The notes under the pieces were generated by a model. That model ran no database searches. It saw only the letters and a program-made list of their open reading frames with translations, and had not been told where the DNA came from. From an uncultured Dehalococcoidia bacterium (GTDB taxonomy: Bacteria; Chloroflexota; Dehalococcoidia; Lucifugimonadales; GCA-2712585), in contig OX638324.1 of NCBI GenBank assembly GCA_951812825.1, forward strand, positions 878,459 to 942,458: DNA of 64,000 bases, given 5' to 3'. The translations under genes were made by a program, and so were the position numbers. This document shows positions 50,477 through 59,207 of this stretch, in pieces (position 1 is the first letter of the stretch; every line of letters starts with the position of its first letter).

Positions 50477-51463
50477 TTGGACCTTACCCTGGCCCTCATT
50501 GTCTTCCTCGGCACCTCCGTCCTGGTGGTCTCCGCCGCCCGATTCCTCGTCACTTCCGGCGACGTCATTGCCATAAGAACCGGCTGGGGTCACGTCTGGG
50601 TCGGCGCTCTCCTCCTCGCCGGTGCCACCTCTCTCCCGGAACTCGTCGCCACCAGCACCGCCGCCCTTCTCGGCAACGCCGGCATGGCCGGAGGCAACGT
50701 CTTCGGCTCCAACATGCTCAACATGACCATCCTCACCCTCGCCCTAGGCCTCCTCGGCGGCGGCCTCGTCCTCCAGAAAATCCTCCCCCAGCAGCAGCGC
50801 GTTGCATTCTTCGCCACTTTCCTCACCATCGTCGCCCTCGCCATGGCCGCCCTCAAGCTCGACGTTAAGTGGTGGATTGTCAGCCCCGCCGCGCTGATCA
50901 TTTTCGCCCTCTACATCGTCGGCTCCTGGCGCCTCTTCACAGAAACCTCCGACGCCGAAGGGGGAGACGACGACGCCTCCACCGACCGCACTCTCCGCTG
51001 GGGATGGACGGTCTTCGCCCTCTCCTCAGCCGTCATCTTCGTCGCCACCTATTTCATGACCAACAGCGCCGACGAAATCGCCGAAATCACCGGCATCGGT
51101 GGCAGCTTCATCGGCGTCCTCGCCCTCGCCTTCGTCACCTCCCTCCCGGAAGTCTCCACCTCCATAGCCGCCCTCCGGCAAAACGCCCCCGACCTCGCCG
51201 TCTCCAACCTCTTCGGCAGCAACTCTTTCAACGTCCTCGTCCTCGCCGTCGCCGATTTCTTCTATACCGACGGCTCCATCTTCGGCAACATGGACAATGG
51301 CGCCCTCATAGCAGGCCTCTTCGCCACCCTCATAATGGCCCTCAGCATCTGGATGCTCCTTCTCAAGCGACCCGTCAGAGTCTTCTCCTTTTCGTCCCCC
51401 AGCATGGCCCTTATAACGGCCCTCTACGGCGCGGGCCTCTTCCTGGTGTTCTACCTCGGCTAG
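50477..51463 (+). CDS. Sodium/calcium exchanger family protein
   Basis: A 328-residue protein starting at TTG 50477 with AAGGCGG three bases upstream. It has about ten helices and the two alpha-repeats of the Ca/cation antiporter superfamily: GATSLPELVATSTAALLGNAGMAGGNVFGSNMLNMTILTLALG and AFVTSLPEVSTSIAALRQNAPDLAVSNLFGSNSFNVLVLAVADFF. A central acidic loop (TSDAEGGDDDAS) separates them. It exchanges Na+ or H+ for Ca2+ or other cations. Confidence 0.92.
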   Translation: MDLTLALIVFLGTSVLVVSAARFLVTSGDVIAIRTGWGHVWVGALLLAGATSLPELVATSTAALLGNAGMAGGNVFGSNMLNMTILTLALGLLGGGLVLQKILPQQQRVAFFATFLTIVALAMAALKLDVKWWIVSPAALIIFALYIVGSWRLFTETSDAEGGDDDASTDRTLRWGWTVFALSSAVIFVATYFMTNSADEIAEITGIGGSFIGVLALAFVTSLPEVSTSIAALRQNAPDLAVSNLFGSNSFNVLVLAVADFFYTDGSIFGNMDNGALIAGLFATLIMALSIWMLLLKRPVRVFSFSSPSMALITALYGAGLFLVFYLG

Positions 51464-51508
51464 CACTGACAAATGGAAGCCGGACTACGAGAAAATGGCT
51501 CCCTCAGG

Positions 51509-51537
51509 TTGCACCTGTCGGATATATCAAGTACATT
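51509..51537 (+). promoter_or_regulatory. Sigma70-type promoter
   Basis: TTGCAC (51509-51514), 17 bases, TACATT (51532-51537). A possible 18-codon leader frame starts at ATG 51551, and its TAG overlaps the TTG start of the following MFS gene. Confidence 0.5.
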
Positions 51538-51599
51538 CACTCGTGGCATTATGACTGCAATCTCGCTGGCTGTTGGTCGAAGAAAGTTGACCGCCCTCA

Positions 51600-52916
51600 T
51601 TGGATAGCCCCGCCCCTCGGGAGGATCCACCCGCCCAGGGCACGCCCCAACACGCCCCTTCGGACCGCAGCGCTCCACGCCCTCCCACGACGAGCCACCC
51701 GGCTCCGCCCACCCAACGCTCCCTCGGCCTTATGCTGGGCCTCGCCGCGGGCCACGGCATCAAACACTTCTACTCCCAGGCCTTCCTCCTCCTTCTCCCC
51801 GCCGTAAAGACCTACCTCGGCCTAAGCGACATCGAAGTCGGCGTCATCGGCAGCACCCGCACCGTGTTCGGCGCCGTAATCAACATCCCCGCCGGAATAA
51901 TGGCCGACATGTGGCGAAGCAAGGTTGGCCTCATGCTCACCGCCAGCCTCACCTCCCTCGCCATCGGCTACCTCATCATCGGCACATCCCCCAGCTACTG
52001 GCTGCTGCTCGTCGGCGTAGCCATCACCGGTGCGGGCGCGTCCATCTGGCACGCCCCCGCCTTCGGCACCCTCGCCATCGCCTACCCCAACAAACGCGCC
52101 ACCTCCTTCGCCGTCCACCGTATGGGCGGCTCCTCCGGCGACAGCCTCGCCCCCCTCGTCATGGGCCTCATCCTCGGCGGATTCGCCTTCTGGGGCCTCG
52201 AATGGAACGGACTCGAATGGCGCACCCTCTCCTACTTCCTCGTCATCCCCGCCGGTCTCGCCGCCCTCGCCGTCCTCATCAGCTTCCGAAGAATCGAGGG
52301 CGCGTCCAGGGACAGTCCCAGCTTCCGCAACTACGTCAAATCAGCACGCGCCATGCTCAGCAACACAACCGTCCTCGGCATGGTCGGCATCTCCGGCGTC
52401 CGCGCCATGGCCCACAACAGCCTCAGCATCTTCCTCGTCATCTACATGGCCGAGGACTTGGGCTTCTCCGAGTTAAAAATCGGCTTCCACGTAGCCCTTC
52501 TTACCCTGTTCGGCGTCGCCTCCTCTCCCATGCTGGGCTGGATCTCCGACCGGGTAAACCGGCGGCCCGTCATGTTCATCAGCCTCCTGACCATGGCCCT
52601 GCTCATCTACTCCCTCCTCTTCTTCGGCAGCGGCTGGAGCTTCACCCTCATCCTCGCCCTCATCGGCCTCTTCCTCTACTCTGTCAACCCCATCATGATG
52701 GCCGCAGCCATCGACGCCACAAAGAAGGGCACCGAAGCCTCCGGCGTTGCCCTCATGTTTGCCGGTTCCGCCGTCTTCGGCTCCATATCCCCCATCATCG
52801 CCGGCTGGCTCCGAGAGTCCTTCGGCATGGACGGCGTCTTCTACTATTCCGGAATCATCGTTACCATCGTCGCCTTCGCCGCCCTCTTCGTCCCCCTCCG
52901 AAAAGCCACCGACTAA
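51600..52916 (+). CDS. MFS transporter
   Basis: A 438-residue transporter starting at TTG 51600. The Pro-rich N-terminus (APREDPPAQGTPQHAPSDRSAPRPPT) is unusual; membrane segments begin near residue 45. Motifs: GIKHFYSQAFLLLLPAVKTYLGLSDIEVGVIGSTRTVFGAVINIPAGIMADMWRSKVGLMLTASL, SIWHAPAFGTLAIAYPNKRATSFAVHRMGGSSGDSLAPLV, and MLGWISDRVNRRPVMFISL. It resembles the fosmidomycin-resistance/tripartite branch. The substrate is unknown. No clear ribosome-binding site precedes TTG. Confidence 0.88.
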   Translation: MDSPAPREDPPAQGTPQHAPSDRSAPRPPTTSHPAPPTQRSLGLMLGLAAGHGIKHFYSQAFLLLLPAVKTYLGLSDIEVGVIGSTRTVFGAVINIPAGIMADMWRSKVGLMLTASLTSLAIGYLIIGTSPSYWLLLVGVAITGAGASIWHAPAFGTLAIAYPNKRATSFAVHRMGGSSGDSLAPLVMGLILGGFAFWGLEWNGLEWRTLSYFLVIPAGLAALAVLISFRRIEGASRDSPSFRNYVKSARAMLSNTTVLGMVGISGVRAMAHNSLSIFLVIYMAEDLGFSELKIGFHVALLTLFGVASSPMLGWISDRVNRRPVMFISLLTMALLIYSLLFFGSGWSFTLILALIGLFLYSVNPIMMAAAIDATKKGTEASGVALMFAGSAVFGSISPIIAGWLRESFGMDGVFYYSGIIVTIVAFAALFVPLRKATD

Positions 52917-53057
52917 CCCGCCCTCCCCTCAAATCCCTTGGCCTCAATCCGTCGTATTACAAGCAGGGAATTAGCAGAGCAGCAACGACGAAACCCGTTG
53001 CCCCTCGATTCCAGAGGCGGTAAAATCCAGCACACACCCCAAAAGAGGCTCAGCGAT

Positions 53058-53948
53058 ATGGCCATGATGAATACCCTGGTACAGAGGGCCAAACCCTATA
53101 AAGGCTACGGACTCGCCTTCCTCGTGGGTGCTCTTGCGCTTCTGGCTTCATTCATGGCCGCCCTCGCCACCGGCGCCGAAAACATCGGCTTCATCAACAA
53201 TTTCGTCGAAGGTCTTTCAGGGCGTTCCAGCTCCGGCCTGGACCGGGTGGGCAACCTGCTCCCCCTCGGCCTCCCCTTCGTCGCAGGCATGGTCTCCACC
53301 GTCAACCCCTGCGGCTTCGCCATGCTCCCCGCGTACCTCGGCCTCTACATCGGGTCCAACGACCCCCAGGCCGGTATGCCAAAGAAGATCTACCGCGCCC
53401 TCCTCGTCGGACTCATCGTCACATCCGGCTTTGTCATCCTCTTCGGCATCTCAGGCGCCATCGTCAGCGCGGGAACCCGTGCCATCATAGACTTCATCCC
53501 CTGGGTTGGACTCGGCATCGGCATCCTTCTGGTGGCCGTCGGTTCCTGGCTTCTGGGAGGCGGCAAACTCTATTCCGCCTTCGCCAGCCAGACCGCCGCC
53601 CGCATCGGCACCCCGGGCCAGGTCAGCACCAAGGAATTCTTCCTCTTCGGCCTCAGCTACGGCATCGCCTCTCTCAGCTGCACCCTGCCCATATTCCTCT
53701 CCGTCATCGGCGTCTCCCTCGCGGGCACCAGCATCCTTACCAGCATCCAGCAATTTATCCTTTACGCCTTGGGCATGGGCCTCGTCATCGTCCTCATGAC
53801 CGTCAGCATGGCCATCTTCAAAGAGCTTATAGTCCGCTTTCTCCGCAAGGTGCAGCCATACGTTCAGCCCGTAAGCGCTGTATTCATGATCATCGCTGGC
53901 TGCTACATCGTCTACTACTGGATGACCCTGGGCCGCACCCTCCTCTAA
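53058..53948 (+). CDS. CcdA-like cytochrome c biogenesis/thiol-electron transporter
   Basis: A 296-residue protein; I start it at ATG 53058 with AGAGG upstream, since the upstream frame is spacer-like. It has about seven helices. The two redox Cys of the CcdA/DsbD membrane domain are C85 in STVNPCGFAMLPAYLGLYIG and C208 in IASLSCTLPIFLSVIG. It moves electrons from cytoplasmic thioredoxin across the membrane. Likely clients here are the CVNC lipoprotein and the CX4C thioredoxin-like protein. It stands alone. Confidence 0.88.
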   Translation: MAMMNTLVQRAKPYKGYGLAFLVGALALLASFMAALATGAENIGFINNFVEGLSGRSSSGLDRVGNLLPLGLPFVAGMVSTVNPCGFAMLPAYLGLYIGSNDPQAGMPKKIYRALLVGLIVTSGFVILFGISGAIVSAGTRAIIDFIPWVGLGIGILLVAVGSWLLGGGKLYSAFASQTAARIGTPGQVSTKEFFLFGLSYGIASLSCTLPIFLSVIGVSLAGTSILTSIQQFILYALGMGLVIVLMTVSMAIFKELIVRFLRKVQPYVQPVSAVFMIIAGCYIVYYWMTLGRTLL

Positions 53949-53997
53949 CCGACACACCTCGCCCGTCCCCGAAATACAACTACTAGTGCCAAGGTTC

Positions 53998-54027
53998 TTG
54001 ACATCTCGCCTCCTCCTTCAGTAGAAT
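53998..54027 (+). promoter_or_regulatory. Sigma70-type promoter
   Basis: TTGACA (53998-54003), 18 bases, TAGAAT (54022-54027). A 19-codon frame (54037-54096, starting ATGAAGAAGGGC) opens 9 bases later, before the gene at 54103. Confidence 0.65.
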
Positions 54028-54102
54028 GGGCGTACTATGAAGAAGGGCGACTCCCACCTCGCCAGAAAATTCTCGGATTCAACCGGATCTGCATAATTCC
54101 AG

Positions 54103-54459
54103 GTGCAGCTTCCAAGGCATAGCGAAGGTTGGTTTCTTCTACTCTTCAGCATTCAATTCTTCGTAGGACTTGCACTCGCAATTGACTACGTCGGGCCGAA
54201 TTCCGCAATCTGGCCCAATCGAATAGTAGAAGTGATATTATTGATGCCGTACGTCGTGGTCGTTAGCGCGACAACCACAACGATGGCAGTGGAGGCAATC
54301 TATATGCTGGCAGAACGATATCTCCGAAGGCGCTTCCAAGAGGGAAAGCAGGAAGGGCGCAAGGAAAAGTCCGAGGAGTTCCGCGCCTGGAATGAGCGCC
54401 GCTTGCAAGCCGAGAGCCGAGGGGAGAAGTTCGACGAACCCCCACCCATCGATGTCTAG
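54103..54459 (+). CDS. Small membrane protein with charged tail
   Basis: A 118-residue protein from GTG 54103. Two membrane helices (GWFLLLFSIQFFVGLALAIDYV and IVEVILLMPYVVVVSATTTTMAVEAIYML) are followed by a charged helix (AERYLRRRFQEGKQEGRKEKSEEFRAWNERRLQAESRGEKFDEPPPI). I do not recognise a named family. The ribosome-binding site is weak. Its end overlaps the end of the convergent aldo/keto reductase gene by 4 bases. Confidence 0.65.
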   Translation: MQLPRHSEGWFLLLFSIQFFVGLALAIDYVGPNSAIWPNRIVEVILLMPYVVVVSATTTTMAVEAIYMLAERYLRRRFQEGKQEGRKEKSEEFRAWNERRLQAESRGEKFDEPPPIDV

Positions 54460-55274
54460 CCGCTAAAGCAGCGTTGCGCCTCCGAGGCCACGTGCTCCCG
54501 CAGCTCCGACGGTAGCGTCGGCAACGTCCCCGCCACCGCATTCTGAAGTATCCGCTCAGGCCGCGTGCTGGAAGGGATCAGAATCCCGATTCGCGGGTCA
54601 GCCAGCACCCACGCCAAGAGCGCCTGCGGCCACGTGGTTATCCCGAACTCCGCCAGCGGCGTCAGGTCCGGCTGCTCCTTCAAATCCTTCGCCAGCGCCC
54701 CCGAACCCAGAGGCCGCATCACAATCACGCCAATCCCCAGCTCCTCCGCCAGCGGCAGCATCTCCTCCTCCGCCTCCCGCTCCAAAGCGTTGTACGAAAT
54801 CTGGATGGTCTGAATCCGACCCGTCTTCATAATCTCCATCATCTCTGGAAATCCGGGCGGGTACGTGTAAGTGACGCCAATCAGGTCAATCTTCCCTTCG
54901 TCCTTCAGCCCCTCCAGGTAGGGTAAGTGAGTCTTCCAGTCCACCATGTTGTGAATCTGAAACGCCTCAATGTGGTCCGTCTTCAGCAATTCAAACGAGC
55001 GAGCAATCTGCCGCTGCCCCGTCTCCCTTCCAACGGCCCACACCTTCGTCGCAAACTGGAACTGGCCCGTCTTCCCCTCCATCGACACCCCCAGACACTG
55101 CTCCGCCCTCCCATACATCGGCGAGGTGTCAATGAAGGTGGAACCCGACTCGATGCAGTTGTCGATTATCTGCCGTCTAACCTCTATCCCATCCTCATCC
55201 TCCACGTCGAATGTACTGGCGCTGCCCATTCCGATGGCGGGCACCTCCAGGCTTGCTAGCATTCTGGTCTTCAA
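54456..55274 (-). CDS. Aldo/keto reductase (copy 1)
   Basis: A 272-residue protein. I start it at TTG 55274, six bases after GGGAGG; this aligns KTRMLASLEVPAIGMGSA with the start of its neighbour (RKRSLAGLEVSAIGMGSA). Motifs: SGSTFIDTSPMYGRAEQCLG (catalytic Asp, Tyr), FATKVW (Lys), FQIHNMVDWKTHLPYLEGLKDEGKIDLIGVTY (His region), IVMRPLGSGAL, IPSSTRPERILQNA. It reduces carbonyls with NADPH. It is a tandem duplicate of the gene at 55318. Confidence 0.9.
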   Translation of the reverse strand: MKTRMLASLEVPAIGMGSASTFDVEDEDGIEVRRQIIDNCIESGSTFIDTSPMYGRAEQCLGVSMEGKTGQFQFATKVWAVGRETGQRQIARSFELLKTDHIEAFQIHNMVDWKTHLPYLEGLKDEGKIDLIGVTYTYPPGFPEMMEIMKTGRIQTIQISYNALEREAEEEMLPLAEELGIGVIVMRPLGSGALAKDLKEQPDLTPLAEFGITTWPQALLAWVLADPRIGILIPSSTRPERILQNAVAGTLPTLPSELREHVASEAQRCFSG

Positions 55275-55317
55275 GTTCTGCCTCCCAATATCGTTGTCGA
55301 ATGAACGCCGCTCTTGA

Positions 55318-56130
55318 CTATGAGCAGCGTTCCGTCTCTTTCTCAATGTACGTCCGAAGCTCCGGCGGAAGCGGAGGAATCTCCCCCGGCAGGGCATTCT
55401 CAACTATCCGACTCGGCTTGGTCGTTGCCGGAATCGGCACAGTCACCCTTGAATCGGCCAAAAGCCACGCCAGCGCCGCCTGCCCCCACGTCCGAATCCC
55501 AAACTCCTGCAGCGGCCCCAAGTCCGGCTGTTGCTTCAAACCCGTCGCCAGCAGCCCCTTCCCCGTGGGCCTCATAACCACCACCCCGATGCCCAGACTC
55601 TCCGCCAGAGGAAGAATCTCATCCTCCACCGCCCGGTCCTGGATGTTGTAGGAAATCTGAATGGCGTCCACCCTCCGGGTCTTCATTATCTCCATCATCT
55701 CCGGAAACATGTCCGGATAGCCGTACGTTATGCCGATGAGCCCGATGCGCCCCTCAGACTTAAGCTGCTCCAGATAGGGCAGATGAGTACGCCAGTCTAC
55801 AAGATTGTGAATCTGAAAAAGATGTATGTAGTCCGTCCTCAGCAGCTGGAAGGAACGCTCAATCTGTGCCCTACCCGTCTCCTTGCCCGAACTCCATACC
55901 TTGGTGGCCAGCAGAAACTTGTCCACCCGCCCGTCCATGGTCTCGCCCAAGACCCGCTCGGCCCGTCCGTACATGGGAGAAGTATCAATGAAGGTAACTC
56001 CCTTCTCCAGGCACTTGTCCATAATCTTGCGTCGAACTTCCACGTCCTCGCGGGAATGCACGTCAAACGTCTGCGCGCTCCCCATTCCGATGGCGCTCAC
56101 TTCCAGGCCGGCAAGACTTCTTTTCCGCAT
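55318..56130 (-). CDS. Aldo/keto reductase (copy 2)
   Basis: A 270-residue protein, ATG 56130 with GGAGG upstream. TFIDTSPMYGRAERVLGETMDGRVDKFLLATKVWSSGKETGRAQIERSFQLLRTDYIHLFQIHNLVDWRTHLPYLEQLKSEGRIGLIGITYG shows the same layout and active-site residues as copy 1. The two genes are clearly paralogues and lie in the same direction, 44 bases apart, so they arose by tandem duplication and probably share a transcript. The substrate is unknown. Confidence 0.9.
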   Translation of the reverse strand: MRKRSLAGLEVSAIGMGSAQTFDVHSREDVEVRRKIMDKCLEKGVTFIDTSPMYGRAERVLGETMDGRVDKFLLATKVWSSGKETGRAQIERSFQLLRTDYIHLFQIHNLVDWRTHLPYLEQLKSEGRIGLIGITYGYPDMFPEMMEIMKTRRVDAIQISYNIQDRAVEDEILPLAESLGIGVVVMRPTGKGLLATGLKQQPDLGPLQEFGIRTWGQAALAWLLADSRVTVPIPATTKPSRIVENALPGEIPPLPPELRTYIEKETERCS

Positions 56131-56262
56131 AAAGTCGCTTCCTCCACTACGGCTTATTGGGGGTCATTATACCGCAAATTCTGCCCCTTTGATGGACGCC
56201 ACGTCCGAATATGCTAAAGTAGTATACGGACTCTCGTTACACACAACGGCTGGGAGGAAGTC

Positions 56263-57522
56263 ATGACCTATGCTGACGGGGTTATGAGCAAGACCGACAG
56301 GAATTTGTGGAACGCCATAATCGGCGAAGCCATGGCGTTGCTCAAATACAACGCCTACGCCGTCAAGGCCCTGGAAGAGGGCCACCCTGAGATCGCCCAG
56401 ATCTTCCAGGAGACCGCGGGAGCAGAGAACATCCACGGTATGAACCATCTGCGAACGGCGGGAGCCATTAAGTCGACCATCGACAACCTGAAGGAAGTCA
56501 CCAGCGGCGAGGCTAAGGAGATTACCAGCCGCTACCCCCGAATGATTCGCGAGGCCTTGGATGAAGGCCGACGCGACGCCGCCCGCGCCTTCACCGTGGC
56601 AATGGATAGAGAACGTCACCACCTTGAAAGCTTCATGAAAGCCACCGACGACCTCGTCGCGAAGCTCCAACGTATGGAGGACGCAGACAGACCCATTCTG
56701 GTACCGCCCGCAGTTCACGATGACGCTCCGGTGGAATCAGCGGTGGCAGTGGCGGAACAGGAGGAGCACCACGACGCTGCTCACATCATGAGGGCGGAGA
56801 GTGAGTTCCCTCAAGCCGTGCAGGAAGTGGCCACCGAACGGTGGCGGGTGGCAGCCTTCGGTCGCATTCGCGAGGTGGTCTTCGGCGCCCAGGACGGGCT
56901 TATAAGCACCCTCGCCCTGGTTACGGCTGTCGCCGCCGCCGTCACCGACAAAAGCACAATTGTCATCGCCGGCCTCGCCGGCGCGCTGGCCGGCATGATC
57001 TCCATGAGCACCGGCACCTATCTCGGCTCCAAAGCAGAACGGGAAATCTTCCAGTCAGAAATTGAAAAGGAAGCCAAAGAACTGGAAGAAAACCCCGCGG
57101 AGGAGATGGCGGAGCTGGTCTTCTTATACCACCAGCAGGGCTTGAGCTACCACGAGGCCCGGGAGATGGCGGAGCACATAGCTTCTGACAAGGAACTCTG
57201 GCTGCGCACCCTCGTGGAAAAAGAGCTCGGCATCGATCCGGACCTGGCCGTCAGCCCCGTCAAAGACGCCCTGACAATGGGCGGCACCTTCATCCTGGCG
57301 GCAATGGTGCCCATAATCCCCTACTTCTTCATGGGCGGCAATGTGGCAATCGGCATCTCAGCGGGTGCTACGCTGGCGGCCCTCTTCGCCTTGGGCTTGG
57401 GCAAAGGCCGCTTGGTCCAACGCTCACCCATCTTCCAAGGCCTGGAAATTCTTGCAATCGGCGCCGCAGCCGCAGGCCTCGGCTGGATACTGGGAGAAAT
57501 CGTCCCCAACCTGCTTACCTAA
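56263..57522 (+). CDS. Ferritin-like/VIT1 fusion iron transporter
   Basis: A 419-residue two-domain protein with GGGAGG five bases before the ATG. Residues ~10-145 are a ferritin/rubrerythrin-like four-helix domain (AIIGEAMALLKYNAYAVKALEEGHPEIAQIFQETAGAENIHGMNHLR; ARAFTVAMDRERHHLESFMKA). Residues ~195-419 are a VIT1/CCC1 domain: GRIREVVFGAQDGLISTLALVTAVAAAV, MISMSTGTYLGSKAEREIF, and VAIGISAGATLAALFALGLGKGRLV. The fusion resembles MbfA-type exporters in which the ferritin part senses or delivers iron. It is likely to move Fe2+ or Mn2+ across the membrane. Confidence 0.9.
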   Translation: MTYADGVMSKTDRNLWNAIIGEAMALLKYNAYAVKALEEGHPEIAQIFQETAGAENIHGMNHLRTAGAIKSTIDNLKEVTSGEAKEITSRYPRMIREALDEGRRDAARAFTVAMDRERHHLESFMKATDDLVAKLQRMEDADRPILVPPAVHDDAPVESAVAVAEQEEHHDAAHIMRAESEFPQAVQEVATERWRVAAFGRIREVVFGAQDGLISTLALVTAVAAAVTDKSTIVIAGLAGALAGMISMSTGTYLGSKAEREIFQSEIEKEAKELEENPAEEMAELVFLYHQQGLSYHEAREMAEHIASDKELWLRTLVEKELGIDPDLAVSPVKDALTMGGTFILAAMVPIIPYFFMGGNVAIGISAGATLAALFALGLGKGRLVQRSPIFQGLEILAIGAAAAGLGWILGEIVPNLLT

Positions 57523-57545
57523 CACAAGGTCAAGGAGTTGCATAA

Positions 57546-58502
57546 ATGAGCTTTCTTGAGAGGATGCGTAGGCTTGCATCACAGATTTGCGAGCGTATAG
57601 ACCATGTACGTGGTTCAAGTGAAGGGGATGCGAGGCAATATCTAATTCTGCCGTTCTTTGAGGCCTTCGGGTATGATCCTTTTGACCCAACCGAAGTTCA
57701 ACGAGAATTTAGTGCTTCAGTCGTAGCGGGAGGGGGAGAAAAGGTAGACTTTGCCTTATTCGTGAGCGGGAAGCCCCAGATCGCAGTAGAGACGAAGAAA
57801 CTGGGTAACAAACTTGGGGATAATGAAATAAGACAGCTCAGATACTATTTCACTTTCTCTGACGCACAAATTGGAATTCTAACCAATGGCCTTGAGTACC
57901 AATTCTTCACCGACTCGAATAAGATTAATGTGATGGATGATCGTCCATTCTTCGAATTCGATATGAGCAGCCTAGAGGAGGCAGAATTTGGAATTCTTGA
58001 ATGGTTGACCAAATCAAAGTTCAATAAGTGTGAATTAGTTCTCGCTGGCTTGGCGTACCAAGAGAAGGAAAAGACCGTTGTCAGCTTGAATCCAGAATCG
58101 GCTGAGAAAAATAGGGAGAGCGAAGTCATGCAACTCAACAGAATTGAAGGCGCAGGAGAGTCTCCGAGAGATCAATTGGACAGAATCATCAAGGATATCC
58201 TCCGCGATACGGTCAATATTGCTCTAGTACGAACCGAAGACAGCCGATCTATGTTAAGCGTTCACTTGGACGCAAACACTCTTGGAGGCAAGACTACAAG
58301 GTTCTTCCGGTTGGTTAAGAAGAGTGATTGGTGCAGTCTAGAGTTTACGGATACGCAACGCTCTGCTTCTGGTGGATGGGAAAGGGGTAGCCGCAAAATG
58401 AGCAGATTTGTAAAAATCAAGGATATGGATGATCTCTACAATTATGCGGATACCATCCAGGAGAGGGCTGCTCGCTTCTATTCTCCCAATGGTCGGGCGT
58501 AG
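57546..58502 (+). CDS. Orphan HsdR_N-like PD-(D/E)XK nuclease
   Basis: A 318-residue protein with AAGGAG before the ATG. Residues ~30-110 match the N-terminal nuclease domain of type I restriction R subunits: GDARQYLILPFFEAFGYDPFDPTEVQREFSA, EKVDFALFVSGKPQIAVETKKLG (core Asp, Glu-x-Lys) and QLRYYFTFSDAQIGILTNGLEYQFFTD. The C-terminal half (~190-318) is of unknown type. There is no helicase, HsdM or HsdS. Its A+T-rich codon use differs sharply from its neighbours, a sign of transfer. It could be an orphan defence nuclease or a solitary enzyme. Confidence 0.8.
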   Translation: MSFLERMRRLASQICERIDHVRGSSEGDARQYLILPFFEAFGYDPFDPTEVQREFSASVVAGGGEKVDFALFVSGKPQIAVETKKLGNKLGDNEIRQLRYYFTFSDAQIGILTNGLEYQFFTDSNKINVMDDRPFFEFDMSSLEEAEFGILEWLTKSKFNKCELVLAGLAYQEKEKTVVSLNPESAEKNRESEVMQLNRIEGAGESPRDQLDRIIKDILRDTVNIALVRTEDSRSMLSVHLDANTLGGKTTRFFRLVKKSDWCSLEFTDTQRSASGGWERGSRKMSRFVKIKDMDDLYNYADTIQERAARFYSPNGRA

Positions 58503-58517
58503 CTCGTAGGCAACTTC

Positions 58518-59201
58518 CTAACCAAGCGGCACACCAACCAGCGTAACCTTCGGCTCCACCTCCACCATCTTCAGCTTCAGCAGCCGCCCAAAGTGGTACT
58601 GAAGCGTGTACGCAACGGCATCCATGTCGATGGGTTGACCCAACAGCTTCTCCATCGATGTAACCGTAATGTCCGGACTCCCGCAGGGTATCACGTGCCT
58701 GTAGTAGCCTAAGTCCGGGTTCACGTTCAGCGAAAGCCCGTGGCTGGCAACGCCGCGGCTAACCTTCAACCCAATGGCCCCTATCTTGTCCTCACCCGCC
58801 CACACGCCCGTGCATCCCTCCTTGGCAGAAGCCCCAATCCCATAGTCGGCCAGAGTGCCGATCATCACCTGCTCAAGGGTACGCACAAACTTCACGGGGC
58901 CGCCAAACGGGCGAATGTTGACAATCGGGTAGGCCACAAGCTGTCCCGGCCCGTGGTACGTCGCCTCTCCGCCCCTGTCCACGTCGTAGATTGACACGTC
59001 CAACCGGGCAAGCTTCTCATCGCTCAACAGCACGTCGTCCCGTCTACCCCGTCGTCCTATGGTGTAGGTGTGCGGATGTTGGAGGACGAGCAGCGTGTCA
59101 GCCTCGGCCCCGTCAACAACTTTCCGAACCAGAGCCTTCTGCATGTCCCAGGCTCGCAGATAGTCCACGACACCAAGGTTGAGAACTCGGCAGATTCTCA
59201 C
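58518..59201 (-). CDS. lipB: Octanoyl-[ACP]:protein N-octanoyltransferase
   Basis: A 227-residue LipB. Motifs: LVLQHPHTYTIGRRG, VDRGGEATYHGPGQLVAYPIVNI, GCTGVWAGEDKIGAIGLKVSRGVASHGLSLNVNPDLGYYRHVIPCGSPD (catalytic Lys and Cys). It adds octanoyl groups that LipA turns into lipoyl groups on E2. GTG 59201 is 7 bases after the E2 stop, and it is the last gene of the operon, fitting its job of lipoylating the E2 encoded just upstream. No lipA gene is seen here. Confidence 0.95.
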   Translation of the reverse strand: MRICRVLNLGVVDYLRAWDMQKALVRKVVDGAEADTLLVLQHPHTYTIGRRGRRDDVLLSDEKLARLDVSIYDVDRGGEATYHGPGQLVAYPIVNIRPFGGPVKFVRTLEQVMIGTLADYGIGASAKEGCTGVWAGEDKIGAIGLKVSRGVASHGLSLNVNPDLGYYRHVIPCGSPDITVTSMEKLLGQPIDMDAVAYTLQYHFGRLLKLKMVEVEPKVTLVGVPLG

Positions 59202-59207
59202 CGTACG

